A stretch of DNA of 64,000 bases from positions 1 to 64,000 of the IMG/VR virus record IMGVR_UViG_3300042466_001120; one strand, 5' to 3'. This document shows positions 1-8,588 of this stretch, piece by piece (position 1 is the first letter of the stretch; every line of letters begins with the position of its first letter). The position numbers were made by a program, and so were the translations under genes. This DNA is from a virus. The notes under the pieces are model-generated. The model was given only the letters and a program-made list of their open reading frames with translations. It was not told the DNA's origin and searched no databases.

Positions 1-495
1 GCAGCACCAACAGAAGTTCCTGAACCAATTGATGTGGATAAAGATCCTGACGTTGAAGAAGTTGGTGGAGATGAAGATAAAGAAAAAGAAGGTGATGAAG
101 ACACTGAAGAAATTGATATAACGGATTTGGTTAGTGCTCAACAAGACATTAAATCAAAACAAGATGAAATAATGGACACGTTATTTTCAAGGTTAGATGA
201 TTTACAATCAAAACTTGAAAACATGGATCAAATTATTAACAAAATTGATTCATTAGAAACTAAGTTTGATAAGTATCGTGAAAAAACACCTGAAGAAAGG
301 TTAGAGTTAAGGTCTTTAGATTCTTATCCGTATAATCAAAAACTAACGGACTTTTTTGATGATAAAAAAATGGAGATGGATGCTGCAGGAAAAAACGAAT
401 ATATCCTAACATCCGATGAGGTTGAAAACTTTTCACCTGGTGAAATTAAAAAAACATTTAATAAATACGAAGAAGACGAAGAGGAAGGTATGTAA
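1..495 (+). CDS. acidic coiled-coil protein, C-terminal part (5' end outside window)
   Basis: The reading frame is open from base 1, so this is the last 164 codons of a gene that begins upstream; the GTG at 34 is an internal Val codon, not a convincing start. The visible part opens with a very acidic, Glu/Asp/Lys-rich stretch, continues as a heptad-like helix (roughly 45-95 of the visible part) and ends in another acidic tail. No catalytic motif is visible. It lies just upstream of the gp32-like gene and is followed by a strong terminator, so it closes a transcription unit. The function is not recognised. Acidic coiled-coil proteins are common among phage scaffold and core proteins, but that is only a guess. 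Confidence 0.85.
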   Translation, partial: AAPTEVPEPIDVDKDPDVEEVGGDEDKEKEGDEDTEEIDITDLVSAQQDIKSKQDEIMDTLFSRLDDLQSKLENMDQIINKIDSLETKFDKYREKTPEERLELRSLDSYPYNQKLTDFFDDKKMEMDAAGKNEYILTSDEVENFSPGEIKKTFNKYEEDEEEGM

Positions 496-528
496 AAAAT
501 ACTTCCGAAACAACCATTTTGGAAATGA

Positions 529-557
529 AGGGTTCGATTATTCGGACCCTTTTTTTA
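529..557 (+). terminator. rho-independent terminator
   Basis: A 9-bp stem (529-537 with 542-550, one G-U pair) has a 4-nt loop and is followed by a run of T. It separates the acidic protein gene from the promoter of the gp32-like gene. Confidence 0.9.
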
Positions 558-558
558 T

Positions 559-586
559 TTGACATTTTATAAAAATCACTTATAAT
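559..586 (+). promoter_or_regulatory. sigma70-consensus promoter of the gp32-like gene
   Basis: TTGACA (559-564) and TATAAT (581-586) are exact consensus boxes separated by 16 nt, directly after a terminator and about 40 nt before the ATG at 626. Its resemblance to a classical -35/-10 promoter rather than to the TATTTAT motif used elsewhere suggests early expression of the replication genes. Confidence 0.7.
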
Positions 587-625
587 TGTTATAGATAAAA
601 GAGTTAAAAATTAAAAAACAAATCT

Positions 626-1480
626 ATGGCAAATTCAATTGACGCGGTACTCGCACAGTACGAAAAGAACTCAACACCGAGTTCACAAAAACAAAGTATT
701 TCACAAGAAGACAGGTTGAAAAAATACTTTTCAGCAATTCTTCAAAAGAATGAAAAATCAGCACAACGAAGAGTTCGTATCCTACCTACAAAAGATGGTT
801 CATCTCCATTTGTGGAAGTTTGGTATCACGAAATTCAAGTTAACGGACAATGGGTAAAATTGTATGATCCTGAAAAAAACAACAACGAACGTTCACCACT
901 TACAGAAGTTTATAACGAATTAATGGCGACAGGTAAAAAAGAAGACAAAGATTTGGCATCACAATACCGTTCACGTTTATTTTATATCGTTAAAGTTATT
1001 GATCGTGACAACGAACAAGACGGAGTTAAATTTTGGAGATTTAAACACAACTACAAACAAGAAGGTGTGTTGGATAAAATCTTACCAATATGGAAAGCGA
1101 AAGGTGACCTTACAGATTCTGAAAAAGGACGTGACTTAATCATTGAACTCATCAAAGCAAAAACACCACAAGGAAAAGAATATACTGTAGTTCAAACTAT
1201 TATGTATGATGATCCTGCTCCGATACATACCGATAAAGGAATTATGGAAGGATGGATGACAGACGAACTTACTTGGAATGATGCTTACTCTAAAAAACCT
1301 GTTGAATATTTGGAAGCGGTTGCAGTTGGAGAAACGCCAATGTGGAGTTCTGAACTTAAAAAATATGTTTACGGTGAAGAAGCTGAGATCTCTCTTGGTG
1401 GTGGAACTGAAACAAAAGTAGAAAAACCAATCGTTGATCCACAAGCAAACGATGAAGTCGATGAAAACTTACCATTCTAA
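626..1480 (+). CDS. 32: single-stranded DNA-binding protein, T4 gp32-like
   Basis: 284 residues. It is predicted to coat ssDNA during replication and recombination and to recruit partners through its acidic C-terminus. An N-terminal basic/helical arm precedes a core starting with RRVRILPTKDG (48-58), which matches the opening of the gp32 OB-fold (VRILPSK in T4). The last residues are acidic and end in DENLPF, resembling the DDDIPF tip of bacterial SSB. The position directly before UvsX fits. The Cys residues of the gp32 zinc site are absent: the place where T4 has a CPVC motif reads RSPLTEV here, so this version is probably zinc-free. T4 gp32 is 301 residues, so the length fits. Confidence 0.88.
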   Translation: MANSIDAVLAQYEKNSTPSSQKQSISQEDRLKKYFSAILQKNEKSAQRRVRILPTKDGSSPFVEVWYHEIQVNGQWVKLYDPEKNNNERSPLTEVYNELMATGKKEDKDLASQYRSRLFYIVKVIDRDNEQDGVKFWRFKHNYKQEGVLDKILPIWKAKGDLTDSEKGRDLIIELIKAKTPQGKEYTVVQTIMYDDPAPIHTDKGIMEGWMTDELTWNDAYSKKPVEYLEAVAVGETPMWSSELKKYVYGEEAEISLGGGTETKVEKPIVDPQANDEVDENLPF

Positions 1481-1490
1481 TTTATAATAT

Positions 1491-1778
1491 ATGAGTAAAA
1501 TAACAGAAAAAATGTATGAAGCTCTGACCTTGAGATATAGGTCAGAGATGGCAGAATCCGAGGCGACTCTCCTAATTTATTTTAACAATCCTGTTGGTAT
1601 TGGTGAACATCCACAACACTTAGAGGAAATGGACCGGTTTGTTGATAAGATGGCAAACGCAAAGGGTAAACTTGAAATGTTGGAAACCATTTATAAGTAT
1701 AATGTTAAACGAGATGAAAAGTTTGAAGTAACGGAAGACATGCTAAAAATAATTAAAGAACAAGAAAATGGCAATTAA
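1491..1778 (+). CDS. small conserved-looking protein between gp32 and UvsX
   Basis: 95 residues, mainly helical and charged, without Cys pairs, signal peptide or membrane segment. It starts 10 nt after the gp32 stop and its last codons overlap the start of uvsX by 11 nt, so it is translated with the recombination genes. No family is recognised. The position suggests an accessory role in replication or recombination, which is inference from context only. Confidence 0.8.
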   Translation: MSKITEKMYEALTLRYRSEMAESEATLLIYFNNPVGIGEHPQHLEEMDRFVDKMANAKGKLEMLETIYKYNVKRDEKFEVTEDMLKIIKEQENGN

Positions 1779-2760
1779 GAAGAAAGTAATATCGTTAGAT
1801 AGTATTAAAGGTAAGTTTTCGACTAAAACAAAATATAAACCCGAAAGTTTTTATAACTGTGGAGATGCGTTTATGGAAGCGTGTGGATTACCTGGACCTG
1901 TGATGGGAGGGATCAATATGTTTTTAGGACACTCTAACACATCAAAAACAACGGCAATGATACTTGCGGCTGCGGACGCACAAAGAAGAGGTCACCTACC
2001 TGTTTTAATCATAACTGAGAAAAAATGGAGTTGGGAACATGCTATCGAATTGGGACTACAAGCAGAAAAAAATGAAGACGGTGAATATGACGGTATGTTT
2101 ATATTTAACGATTCATTTGATGTGATAGAACAAGCGACCGAATTTATTAACGACATATTGGATGCACAAGAAAATGGAGACATCCCTTATAATATTTTAT
2201 TTCTTTGGGATTCAATCGGATCCATTCCATGTCAGATGACATTTGATGGTAAAGGTGGTGGAATGCATAACGCGAAAGTATTAGCTGATAAAATTGGAAT
2301 GGGTATCCACTCAAGAATTTCTAAATCAAAAAAAGAAGATTACCCATACTATAATACTTTAGTGATATTAAATCAGCCTTGGGTCTTACTTCCTGATAAC
2401 CCATTTGGACAACCTGAGATTCAAGCAAAAGGTGGTACGGCAATATGGTTGGCGAGTAGTTTAGTGTTTCTTTTTGGTAATCAGAAAAAAGCAGGAATTA
2501 GTCACATAGACGCAACTAAAAACGGTAGAAAAGTATCGTTCGCTATTAGGACTAAGGTATCTATTTTAAAAAATCACGTTAATGGTATTGGTTATAAGGA
2601 TGGTAAGATCGTTGCGGTACCTCATGGATATATTTCCGACACAAAAGATGCGTTGGATAAATACAAAAAAGAATACTCAGATTATTGGGTTACAAAAATG
2701 GGAGACGCAAACTATTCTTTAGATGAGTCTGCAGGATATGATGATGAGACGGTAGATTAG
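1768..2760 (+). CDS. uvsX: UvsX-like RecA recombinase
   Basis: 330 residues. It is an ATP-dependent strand-exchange protein for recombination-dependent replication and repair. The P-loop GHSNTSKT spans residues 54-61 (T4 UvsX has GPSKSFKS) and a Walker B strand ILFLWDSIG has its Asp at 148. A Gln/Asn-rich loop (VILNQPW, then the EIQAKGGTAIW segment) corresponds to the DNA-binding L1/L2 region of RecA-type proteins, and the acidic C-terminus is like UvsX. It overlaps the preceding small gene and is followed closely by the 5' exonuclease gene, forming one replication/recombination operon. Confidence 0.93.
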   Translation: MAIKKKVISLDSIKGKFSTKTKYKPESFYNCGDAFMEACGLPGPVMGGINMFLGHSNTSKTTAMILAAADAQRRGHLPVLIITEKKWSWEHAIELGLQAEKNEDGEYDGMFIFNDSFDVIEQATEFINDILDAQENGDIPYNILFLWDSIGSIPCQMTFDGKGGGMHNAKVLADKIGMGIHSRISKSKKEDYPYYNTLVILNQPWVLLPDNPFGQPEIQAKGGTAIWLASSLVFLFGNQKKAGISHIDATKNGRKVSFAIRTKVSILKNHVNGIGYKDGKIVAVPHGYISDTKDALDKYKKEYSDYWVTKMGDANYSLDESAGYDDETVD

Positions 2761-2791
2761 AAAAAAAGTAGTATCAGTAAATAAAATACAA

Positions 2792-3799
2792 ATGATTAAA
2801 ACCCTATTAATTGACGGGAATAATTTATTAAAAATTGGGTTTCACGGAGTTAAAGGATATTTTAATGGTGTTGAACATGTGGGTGGTATTTGGCATTTCT
2901 TAAATACCACTCGCAGATTCATCGAAGAAGGTAATTTTGATAAAGTGATTGTTGCTTGGGACGGAGTAACAAGCACCTCACAAAGGAGGTTATTCTACCC
3001 CAACTATAAATTAAATAGAAAGGCACCAACGGATGAGAACTTAGAGTTGTCATTTAACAAACAAAAACTAAGAGTAAAACAATACTTAGAGGAAATGTTT
3101 GTTAGACAGATTGAGTTTGAAAATTCAGAAGCGGATGATTTAATTGCTTACTATTGTCAAATATCTAAAGGAGAACAAAAGACTATCTTTAGTGGTGATA
3201 GAGACCTAACACAACTTATCTCGGAAGATGTGACCATATACTCACCTAATACCAAAAAGTATTATAAGAATGGAGATAACATCAAACTACACGAAATTGA
3301 GATACCTCACTATAATGTAAAAACATTTAAGATAGTTTCTGGTGATAAATCAGATAATATTGATGGTATATATTACTTAGGTGAAAAAACTTTTGTGAAG
3401 TTATTTCCTGAGATACTTGAAAGAGAGGTTTCTTTTACCGATATTTTAACAAGAGGTGAAGAACTTCTAAAAGAACAAAAAGAAAATACAGTCCTAAAAA
3501 ATTTACTGACGGGTAAAACAAAGGGTGGTATATTTGGTGACGAGTTTTTTAAGGTCAATAAAATGATCGTGGATTTATCGGAACCGTTGATTAGTAAAGA
3601 AGGAAAAGAATTGGTTGAACTATATTACTCTGAGTCGTTGGATCCTGACGGAAGAGGGTATAAGAATCTAATTCGGATGATGATGGATGATGGATTATTT
3701 AAATACCTACCGAAAGGTGACGATCAGTGGGTATATTTTTTAAAACCATTTTTAAAGTTAACAAGAAAAGAAAAAACAAAATTCAAAACAAAAAAGTAA
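2792..3799 (+). CDS. rnh: RNase H / 5'-3' exonuclease (FEN family)
   Basis: 335 residues, close to T4 RNase H (305). It is predicted to remove RNA primers and flaps from lagging-strand fragments. Metal-binding acidic motifs appear in family order: LLIDGNN with D8, SEADD (E113, D115, D116), SGDRD (134-138) and SGDKSDN (183-189), the last opening the helix-hairpin region that holds dsDNA. The C-terminus is basic. It sits between UvsX and the helicase, as expected for a replisome cluster. Confidence 0.9.
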   Translation: MIKTLLIDGNNLLKIGFHGVKGYFNGVEHVGGIWHFLNTTRRFIEEGNFDKVIVAWDGVTSTSQRRLFYPNYKLNRKAPTDENLELSFNKQKLRVKQYLEEMFVRQIEFENSEADDLIAYYCQISKGEQKTIFSGDRDLTQLISEDVTIYSPNTKKYYKNGDNIKLHEIEIPHYNVKTFKIVSGDKSDNIDGIYYLGEKTFVKLFPEILEREVSFTDILTRGEELLKEQKENTVLKNLLTGKTKGGIFGDEFFKVNKMIVDLSEPLISKEGKELVELYYSESLDPDGRGYKNLIRMMMDDGLFKYLPKGDDQWVYFLKPFLKLTRKEKTKFKTKK

Positions 3800-3803
3800 A
3801 ATT

Positions 3804-4256
3804 ATGAAAGAGCAGAATGATGTAACAAAGGTTGAATTCCTAATGACACTTAATAATAATTTTGTGGTACAAAGGTTTTTTAATGTGAAAGGTTTTAACG
3901 AAAAGGCTAAAAATAGCGTTGAGTTAACCGATTATATTAAAGATTTATCTGACTACTTAAAAACAAAATTAAGAAACAAGTGTGTGGTTTATATGTTGGA
4001 AAACAGATACCAAATTGAGGAAGACCCAAGCATTTTAGAAACATCAAACACAGACGGACCTGAAACATTTAACATTATTTTAAAGGTAGGTAATGAGACA
4101 ATTTGTCATAGAATCATTGACGCGAAATTATACCCACCAAAGGTAAGATACACCCTGGATATACGTCCAGACATAAAAAACATTTTAAGAGAATTGACTG
4201 ACATTTTATCAGACAAAAATTTATCTTTTGAGATGATGAATTATTCGTTGGCGTAA
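3804..4256 (+). CDS. unknown protein between exonuclease and helicase genes
   Basis: 150 residues, mixed alpha/beta, with no recognisable catalytic motif, Cys pair or membrane segment. The start ATG lies 4 nt after the exonuclease stop, so translation is probably coupled. A TATTTAT promoter-like motif follows its stop. Being embedded in the replication operon suggests a replisome accessory role, but no family is recognised. Confidence 0.8.
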   Translation: MKEQNDVTKVEFLMTLNNNFVVQRFFNVKGFNEKAKNSVELTDYIKDLSDYLKTKLRNKCVVYMLENRYQIEEDPSILETSNTDGPETFNIILKVGNETICHRIIDAKLYPPKVRYTLDIRPDIKNILRELTDILSDKNLSFEMMNYSLA

Positions 4257-4259
4257 TAG

Positions 4260-4270
4260 TATTTATTAAA
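4260..4270 (+). promoter_or_regulatory. TATTTAT-class promoter candidate before the helicase gene
   Basis: TATTTATTAAA begins 35 nt before the helicase ATG. This is the longest spacing of the class and one of few examples before a replication gene. Confidence 0.35.
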
Positions 4271-4294
4271 ACACAGAACAAAAATCTATAAAAT

Positions 4295-5677
4295 ATGTCA
4301 GACAAAAAGAACTTCGGATACTTAGGAAATACTTTTCAAATACAACTTTTAAATAATATAGTAACATACAAAGATTTCGCTAATTCCATAATTGAAGTTA
4401 TTGACCCACACTATTTTGATAACCAATATTTTAGAATCATTTGTCAAATGATTAGAGAGTATTATACAAAATATGAACACACTCCGACATTTGATACTCT
4501 TGAACAACTAACAAAATCAGAAATTAGTTCACCTATGGCTCAAAAGAGCATTTTAGATACAATAGAACAGGTTAAGAACGTTGCTGACGAAGGATCTGTA
4601 TTTGTTCAAGAAAAGTCCTTAAAATTCTGTAAACAACAAGAGCTCCAAAAAGTAATGGTAAAAACTCAGTCAATCATTGATAAAGGTGATTTTGAGAGTT
4701 ACGATAAGTTAGAGGAAATGGTGAGAGGAGCACTACAAGTTGGTGAAGTAGATAAAGGAACTGCAGATGTGTTTTTTAACCTTGATGAGGTATTAAATGA
4801 TGATTACAGACACCCAATTCCTATTGGGGTCCCCGGTATAGATAATTTATTAAAAGGAGGATTAGCCAAAGGAGAAATTGGTGTTATTTTAGCCCCTACC
4901 GGAGTTGGTAAATCAACTTTCACAACCAAAATTGCAAACCACGCATTCAACTTAGGGTATAACGTCCTTCAGATATTTTTTGAAGACAACCCTAAAATCA
5001 TTCAAAGAAAACACATAACACTTTGGACTGGAATACACCCTGACGATTTAACTGAAAGAAGAGTAGAGGTAATGGAAAAAGTTAAACAAATTCAATCAAC
5101 AAGAAAAAATAAGTTGATTATGAAAAAGTTGTCTTCCGATACCGTAACTATGAATCAGATTAAAAATCAAGTTAGAAAAATGATTGCTGAAGGGACAAAA
5201 ATTGATATGGTAATTTTAGATTATATTGATTGTGTCGTACCAGACAAAAATTTGGGTGACGAATGGAAAAGTGAAGGTTCAGTTATGAGAGGATTTGAGG
5301 CGATGTGTCACGAATTAGACATCGCCGGATGGACAGCAACACAAGGGAATAGAAGCTCAATATCATCAGAGGTTGTAACAACAGATCAAATGGGTGGATC
5401 AATTAAAAAAGCACAAGTTGGTCACGTAATTATTACGGTGGCTAAGAGTCTACAACAAAAAGAGATGAATTTAGCAACCATCGCAATCACCAAATCAAGA
5501 ATTGGTAAAGATGGTGTTATCTTTGAAAACTGTAAATTTGATAACGGTATGTTAGAAATCGACACTGAACAAAGTGTTACGTTTCTTGGACACGAGGAAC
5601 AAAAAGAAGAAAGAAACCGTAGTCGAATCAAAGAACTTTTAGAAAAGAAAAAACAAAAAGAACAACAAGAATCTTAA
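4295..5677 (+). CDS. 41: replicative DNA helicase, gp41/DnaB-like
   Basis: 460 residues (T4 gp41 is 475). It is a hexameric 5'-3' helicase that unwinds DNA at the fork and partners the primase encoded near 42.2 kb. An N-terminal helical domain (1-160) precedes a RecA-fold motor with P-loop APTGVGKST around residues 200-208, the acidic FFEDNP strand that follows, a Walker B strand MVILDYIDCV, and an ATQGNRSS segment like the DnaB motif 3 and arginine-finger region. The C-terminus is a charged Lys/Glu/Gln helix. The gene follows UvsX and the exonuclease and precedes the ribonucleotide reductase. Confidence 0.92.
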   Translation: MSDKKNFGYLGNTFQIQLLNNIVTYKDFANSIIEVIDPHYFDNQYFRIICQMIREYYTKYEHTPTFDTLEQLTKSEISSPMAQKSILDTIEQVKNVADEGSVFVQEKSLKFCKQQELQKVMVKTQSIIDKGDFESYDKLEEMVRGALQVGEVDKGTADVFFNLDEVLNDDYRHPIPIGVPGIDNLLKGGLAKGEIGVILAPTGVGKSTFTTKIANHAFNLGYNVLQIFFEDNPKIIQRKHITLWTGIHPDDLTERRVEVMEKVKQIQSTRKNKLIMKKLSSDTVTMNQIKNQVRKMIAEGTKIDMVILDYIDCVVPDKNLGDEWKSEGSVMRGFEAMCHELDIAGWTATQGNRSSISSEVVTTDQMGGSIKKAQVGHVIITVAKSLQQKEMNLATIAITKSRIGKDGVIFENCKFDNGMLEIDTEQSVTFLGHEEQKEERNRSRIKELLEKKKQKEQQES

Positions 5678-5701
5678 AATAAATTATTAAATTAAATTAA
5701 A

Positions 5702-7561
5702 ATGGATATTTCGCAAAAAATATTAAGTGACATTACTGTCTTTATGAAATACGCTAAGTTTCAACCCGAAAAGAATCGGAGAGAGACTTGGGAAGAGTTG
5801 GTAACTCGTAACAAAGAGATGCACCAACGTAAGTACCCCCACATTAAAGATGAGATAGAGGAGGTATATAAAATGGTATACGACAAGAAAGTATTACCAT
5901 CAATGAGATCATTACAATTTGGAGGTAAACCAATTGAGATTTCACCAAACAGAGTTTACAACTGCGCATATATGCCAATTGACCACGTTGACTCATTCTC
6001 TGAAACAATGTTTTTACTTTTAGGTGGAACAGGTGTTGGATACTCAGTTCAAAAACATCACGTTGAAAAATTACCTGATGTTAAAAAACCAAATCCTGAT
6101 AGAACAAGAAGATACCTAATTGGTGATTCTATTGAAGGATGGGCAGATGCCATTAAAGTATTGATGGAATCATATTTAGGTTACAAATCGTCAACACCTG
6201 TATTTGACTTTTCAGATATCAGACAAAAAGGTGCGATGCTTGTAACATCAGGAGGAAAGGCACCAGGACCTCAACCATTAAAAGATTGTATTCACCACAT
6301 AACAAAAGTGTTGGATAACAAAAAAGATGGTGAAAAATTAACACCGATCGAAACTCACGATATTGTATGTCATATTGCAGATGCAGTACTTGCAGGTGGT
6401 ATTAGAAGAGCAGCACTTATCTCATTATTCTCGGCTGATGATGAAGAAATGATTTCTTGTAAATCAGGAAGTTGGTGGGAACAAAACGCACAAAGAGGTA
6501 GAGCAAATAACTCAGCAGTACTTCTTCGTCACAAAATTACAAAAGAATTCTTTATGGATTTATGGAAACGTATTGAGTTATCAGGAGCAGGAGAACCAGG
6601 AATCTACTTATCTAACGATAAAGATTGGGGAACTAATCCATGTTGTGAAATCGCACTACGACCTTTTCAATTCTGTAACTTATGTGAAGTAAATGCGTCT
6701 GATATTGAATCACAAGAGGACTTCGATAAAAGAGTTAGAGCGGCGGCGTTCATTGGAACATTACAAGCCGGATACACTGACTTTCATTACCTAAGAGATA
6801 TTTGGAAAAGAACGACTGAAAAAGATGCACTTATTGGTGTTGGGATGACAGGTATTGGTTCAGGGGTTGTTTTAGGGTATGATATGAAAAAAGCCGCTAA
6901 GGCGGTTAAAGAAGAAAACGAAAGAGTTGCAACACTTATTGGGATTAATAAATCAGCAAGAACGACAACTGTTAAGCCATCAGGTACCTCATCATTGGTA
7001 TTGGGGACATCATCAGGTATTCACGCTTGGCATAATGACTTCTATTTAAGAAGAATCCGTGTAGGTAAAAACGAATCAATCTATTCTTATTTAGCGATTA
7101 ATCACCCTGAGTTGATTGAAGATGAGTTTTTCCGTCCTCACGATACTGCAGTTATTGGTATACCACAAAAAGCACCCGAAGGAGCAATTATAAGACACGA
7201 GTCTGTATTCCAAATGTTAGAAAGAGTTAAAAAAGTATCTCAAGAATGGATTAAACCTGGACATAGAAACGGACAAAATTCTCACAACGTATCTGCAACC
7301 GTTTCAATTAAAGAAGATGAGTGGGACTTGGTAGGTGAATGGATGTGGAATAACAGAGATTTTTATAATGGACTTTCTGTATTACCATACAACGGAGGTT
7401 CGTATACCCAGGCCCCGTTTTCCGATTGTACAAAAGAAGAATACGAAAACTTAGTAAAAACATTAACTAATATTGATCTTACTAAAGTAATTGAGTTACA
7501 AGATAACACCGACCTACGAGGAGAATTGGCTTGTGCGAACGGATCTTGCGAGATAATTTAA
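5702..7561 (+). CDS. nrdJ: adenosylcobalamin-dependent (class II) ribonucleotide reductase
   Basis: 619 residues. It reduces ribonucleotides to deoxyribonucleotides using a B12-derived radical, supplying dNTPs for phage DNA. The active site NPCCE (312-316) carries the thiyl Cys314, with C325 exactly 11 residues later as in Lactobacillus-type RTPR, and C88 in VYNCAYMP is the partner redox Cys. The swivelling C-terminal pair C611/C616 lies in CANGSC. All expected catalytic residues are therefore present. A single-chain class II enzyme needs no second subunit and works with or without oxygen, but depends on host cobalamin. It is shorter than RTPR (739), so the allosteric part may be reduced. It is followed by a strong terminator. 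Confidence 0.93.
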   Translation: MDISQKILSDITVFMKYAKFQPEKNRRETWEELVTRNKEMHQRKYPHIKDEIEEVYKMVYDKKVLPSMRSLQFGGKPIEISPNRVYNCAYMPIDHVDSFSETMFLLLGGTGVGYSVQKHHVEKLPDVKKPNPDRTRRYLIGDSIEGWADAIKVLMESYLGYKSSTPVFDFSDIRQKGAMLVTSGGKAPGPQPLKDCIHHITKVLDNKKDGEKLTPIETHDIVCHIADAVLAGGIRRAALISLFSADDEEMISCKSGSWWEQNAQRGRANNSAVLLRHKITKEFFMDLWKRIELSGAGEPGIYLSNDKDWGTNPCCEIALRPFQFCNLCEVNASDIESQEDFDKRVRAAAFIGTLQAGYTDFHYLRDIWKRTTEKDALIGVGMTGIGSGVVLGYDMKKAAKAVKEENERVATLIGINKSARTTTVKPSGTSSLVLGTSSGIHAWHNDFYLRRIRVGKNESIYSYLAINHPELIEDEFFRPHDTAVIGIPQKAPEGAIIRHESVFQMLERVKKVSQEWIKPGHRNGQNSHNVSATVSIKEDEWDLVGEWMWNNRDFYNGLSVLPYNGGSYTQAPFSDCTKEEYENLVKTLTNIDLTKVIELQDNTDLRGELACANGSCEII

Positions 7562-7569
7562 CATTAGAA

Positions 7570-7607
7570 AAGTAAGGAATTTATTAAAAGTTCCTTACTT
7601 TTTTTAT
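7570..7607 (+). terminator. terminator of the reductase operon
   Basis: A perfect 10-bp stem (7570-7579 with 7591-7600) has an 11-nt loop and is followed by a T-run. It ends the operon that begins with gp32. Confidence 0.92.
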
Positions 7608-7616
7608 TTCACAATA

Positions 7617-7624
7617 TATTTATA
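7617..7624 (+). promoter_or_regulatory. TATTTAT-class promoter candidate before the HNH gene
   Basis: TATTTATATATAATAAC starts 32 nt before the HNH ATG, right after a terminator, so the endonuclease gene is an independent transcription unit. Confidence 0.45.
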
Positions 7625-7648
7625 TATAATAACAAATACTTGTGAAAT

Positions 7649-8260
7649 ATGAAAAAAATTGAAATGATTGGTAAAGTTTTTGGAAAACTTAAAGTAGTTG
7701 AAGAACTAAAAAAGAATAAAAATGGACACATAAGATATGGATGTGAATGTGAATGTGGTAATATAACAGAAGTTTTTGGGACTCACCTACGTAGCGGTAG
7801 TATAATTTCTTGTGGTTGTAAAAATAGAATAAATAAAGAGGGAGGTATTAATGGTGATTTATGGTATAACATAACTAATTATAAAACATCTAAAAGAGCA
7901 AACAGAAGAAATTTAGATTTTAATTTAACCAAAGAATATATTTATGACTTATTTAAAAAACAAAGTGGTAAATGTAATTTATCTGGAATTAATATCAAAT
8001 TACCTATTAGTTGGAATGATAAATCATATACTGCATCATTAGATAGAATAGATAGTAAAAATGGTTATGTTATTGGAAATGTACAATGGGTTCATAAACA
8101 CATAAATGTAATGAAAAATATTTTCAATCAAGATATGTTTATTTTTCTATGTAATCAAGTAACAAAAAATAACAAATTAGTTGATTTTGATATTAAAAAA
8201 ATTGATGAATTTAAATGGGGTTTAAATACAAAATATTATGAAAGCACAATGGGGAAATAA
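7649..8260 (+). CDS. free-standing HNH homing endonuclease
   Basis: 203 residues. The N-terminus has the phage GKVFGKLKVVEE strand followed by a Cys-rich ribbon (CECECGN ... CGCK), a module that often precedes HNH domains in phage homing endonucleases. The C-terminal half has the core LDRIDSKNGYVIGNVQWVH with its conserved Asp/Asn spacing, plus helix HINVMKN. It is predicted to nick or cut DNA at a phage target site and promote its own spread. It is bounded by its own promoter-like motif and hairpin terminators on both sides, so it is a removable cassette between the reductase and the DUF5522-like gene. Its AT-richness and Lys/Asn-rich composition exceed those of its neighbours. Confidence 0.88.
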   Translation: MKKIEMIGKVFGKLKVVEELKKNKNGHIRYGCECECGNITEVFGTHLRSGSIISCGCKNRINKEGGINGDLWYNITNYKTSKRANRRNLDFNLTKEYIYDLFKKQSGKCNLSGINIKLPISWNDKSYTASLDRIDSKNGYVIGNVQWVHKHINVMKNIFNQDMFIFLCNQVTKNNKLVDFDIKKIDEFKWGLNTKYYESTMGK

Positions 8261-8263
8261 TAT

Positions 8264-8297
8264 AACGCTAACATACCAAGTATTGTTGGCGTTTTAT
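8264..8297 (+). terminator. hairpin terminator after the HNH gene
   Basis: A 10-bp stem (8264-8273 with 8284-8293, one G-U pair) closes a 10-nt loop and is followed by a short T-rich tail. Confidence 0.7.
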
Positions 8298-8319
8298 AAT
8301 CAAAGAAAAACTAACTAAA

Positions 8320-8544
8320 ATGAATGTAGGAGCATCTAAAGATTGGATACAACAACAATACGTTAGAGAGTTTGGGCCAAAACTACAATCAAACGAGTAC
8401 TATTACGATAAAGAAGGTAGAATGGTTATGACTGAAGAATATCATACACGTAGAGGTAGTTGTTGTGGTAACGGATGTTTAAAATGTCCGTACGAACCCA
8501 TACACGAAAAAGGAAATAAAGTTTTACAAGAATCCCGACATTAA
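8320..8544 (+). CDS. DUF5522-like Cys-rich small protein
   Basis: 74 residues. The segment RGSCCGNGCLKCPYEP (about residues 47-62) matches the CCGxGCxxCPY signature of a small protein family widespread in Bacteroidetes (DUF5522). Four Cys in this order suggest a metal-binding or redox site. The function is not established. Its presence in a phage points to acquisition from a Bacteroidetes host. It lies downstream of the reductase, separated by the HNH insertion, and its stop codon lies inside its own terminator hairpin. Confidence 0.82.
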   Translation: MNVGASKDWIQQQYVREFGPKLQSNEYYYDKEGRMVMTEEYHTRRGSCCGNGCLKCPYEPIHEKGNKVLQESRH

Positions 8545-8560
8545 GTTGGGATTTTTTTTT
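8531..8560 (+). terminator. terminator overlapping the DUF5522-like stop codon
   Basis: A 9-bp stem (8531-8539 with 8545-8553 approximately, one G-U pair) and 5-nt loop containing the TAA stop are followed by nine T. Termination is thus built into the end of the coding sequence. Confidence 0.9.
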
Positions 8561-8566
8561 ACAGTA

Positions 8567-8574
8567 TATTTATA
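8567..8574 (+). promoter_or_regulatory. TATTTAT-class promoter of the hydrolase gene
   Basis: TATTTATATATAAA begins 22 nt before the ATG at 8589. The same 14-mer at the same 22-nt spacing precedes the 41701 gene, whose protein shares the N-terminal motif, implying co-expression. Confidence 0.6.
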
Positions 8575-8588
8575 TATAAAATATTATA

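Noticed and set aside
7649-8544. A target-site duplication or intron around the HNH gene after the reductase
   Set aside because: Compared with the gene 47 cassette, no repeated reductase end or split gene is visible; the reductase C-terminal CANGSC motif and stop are intact and followed by a terminator.
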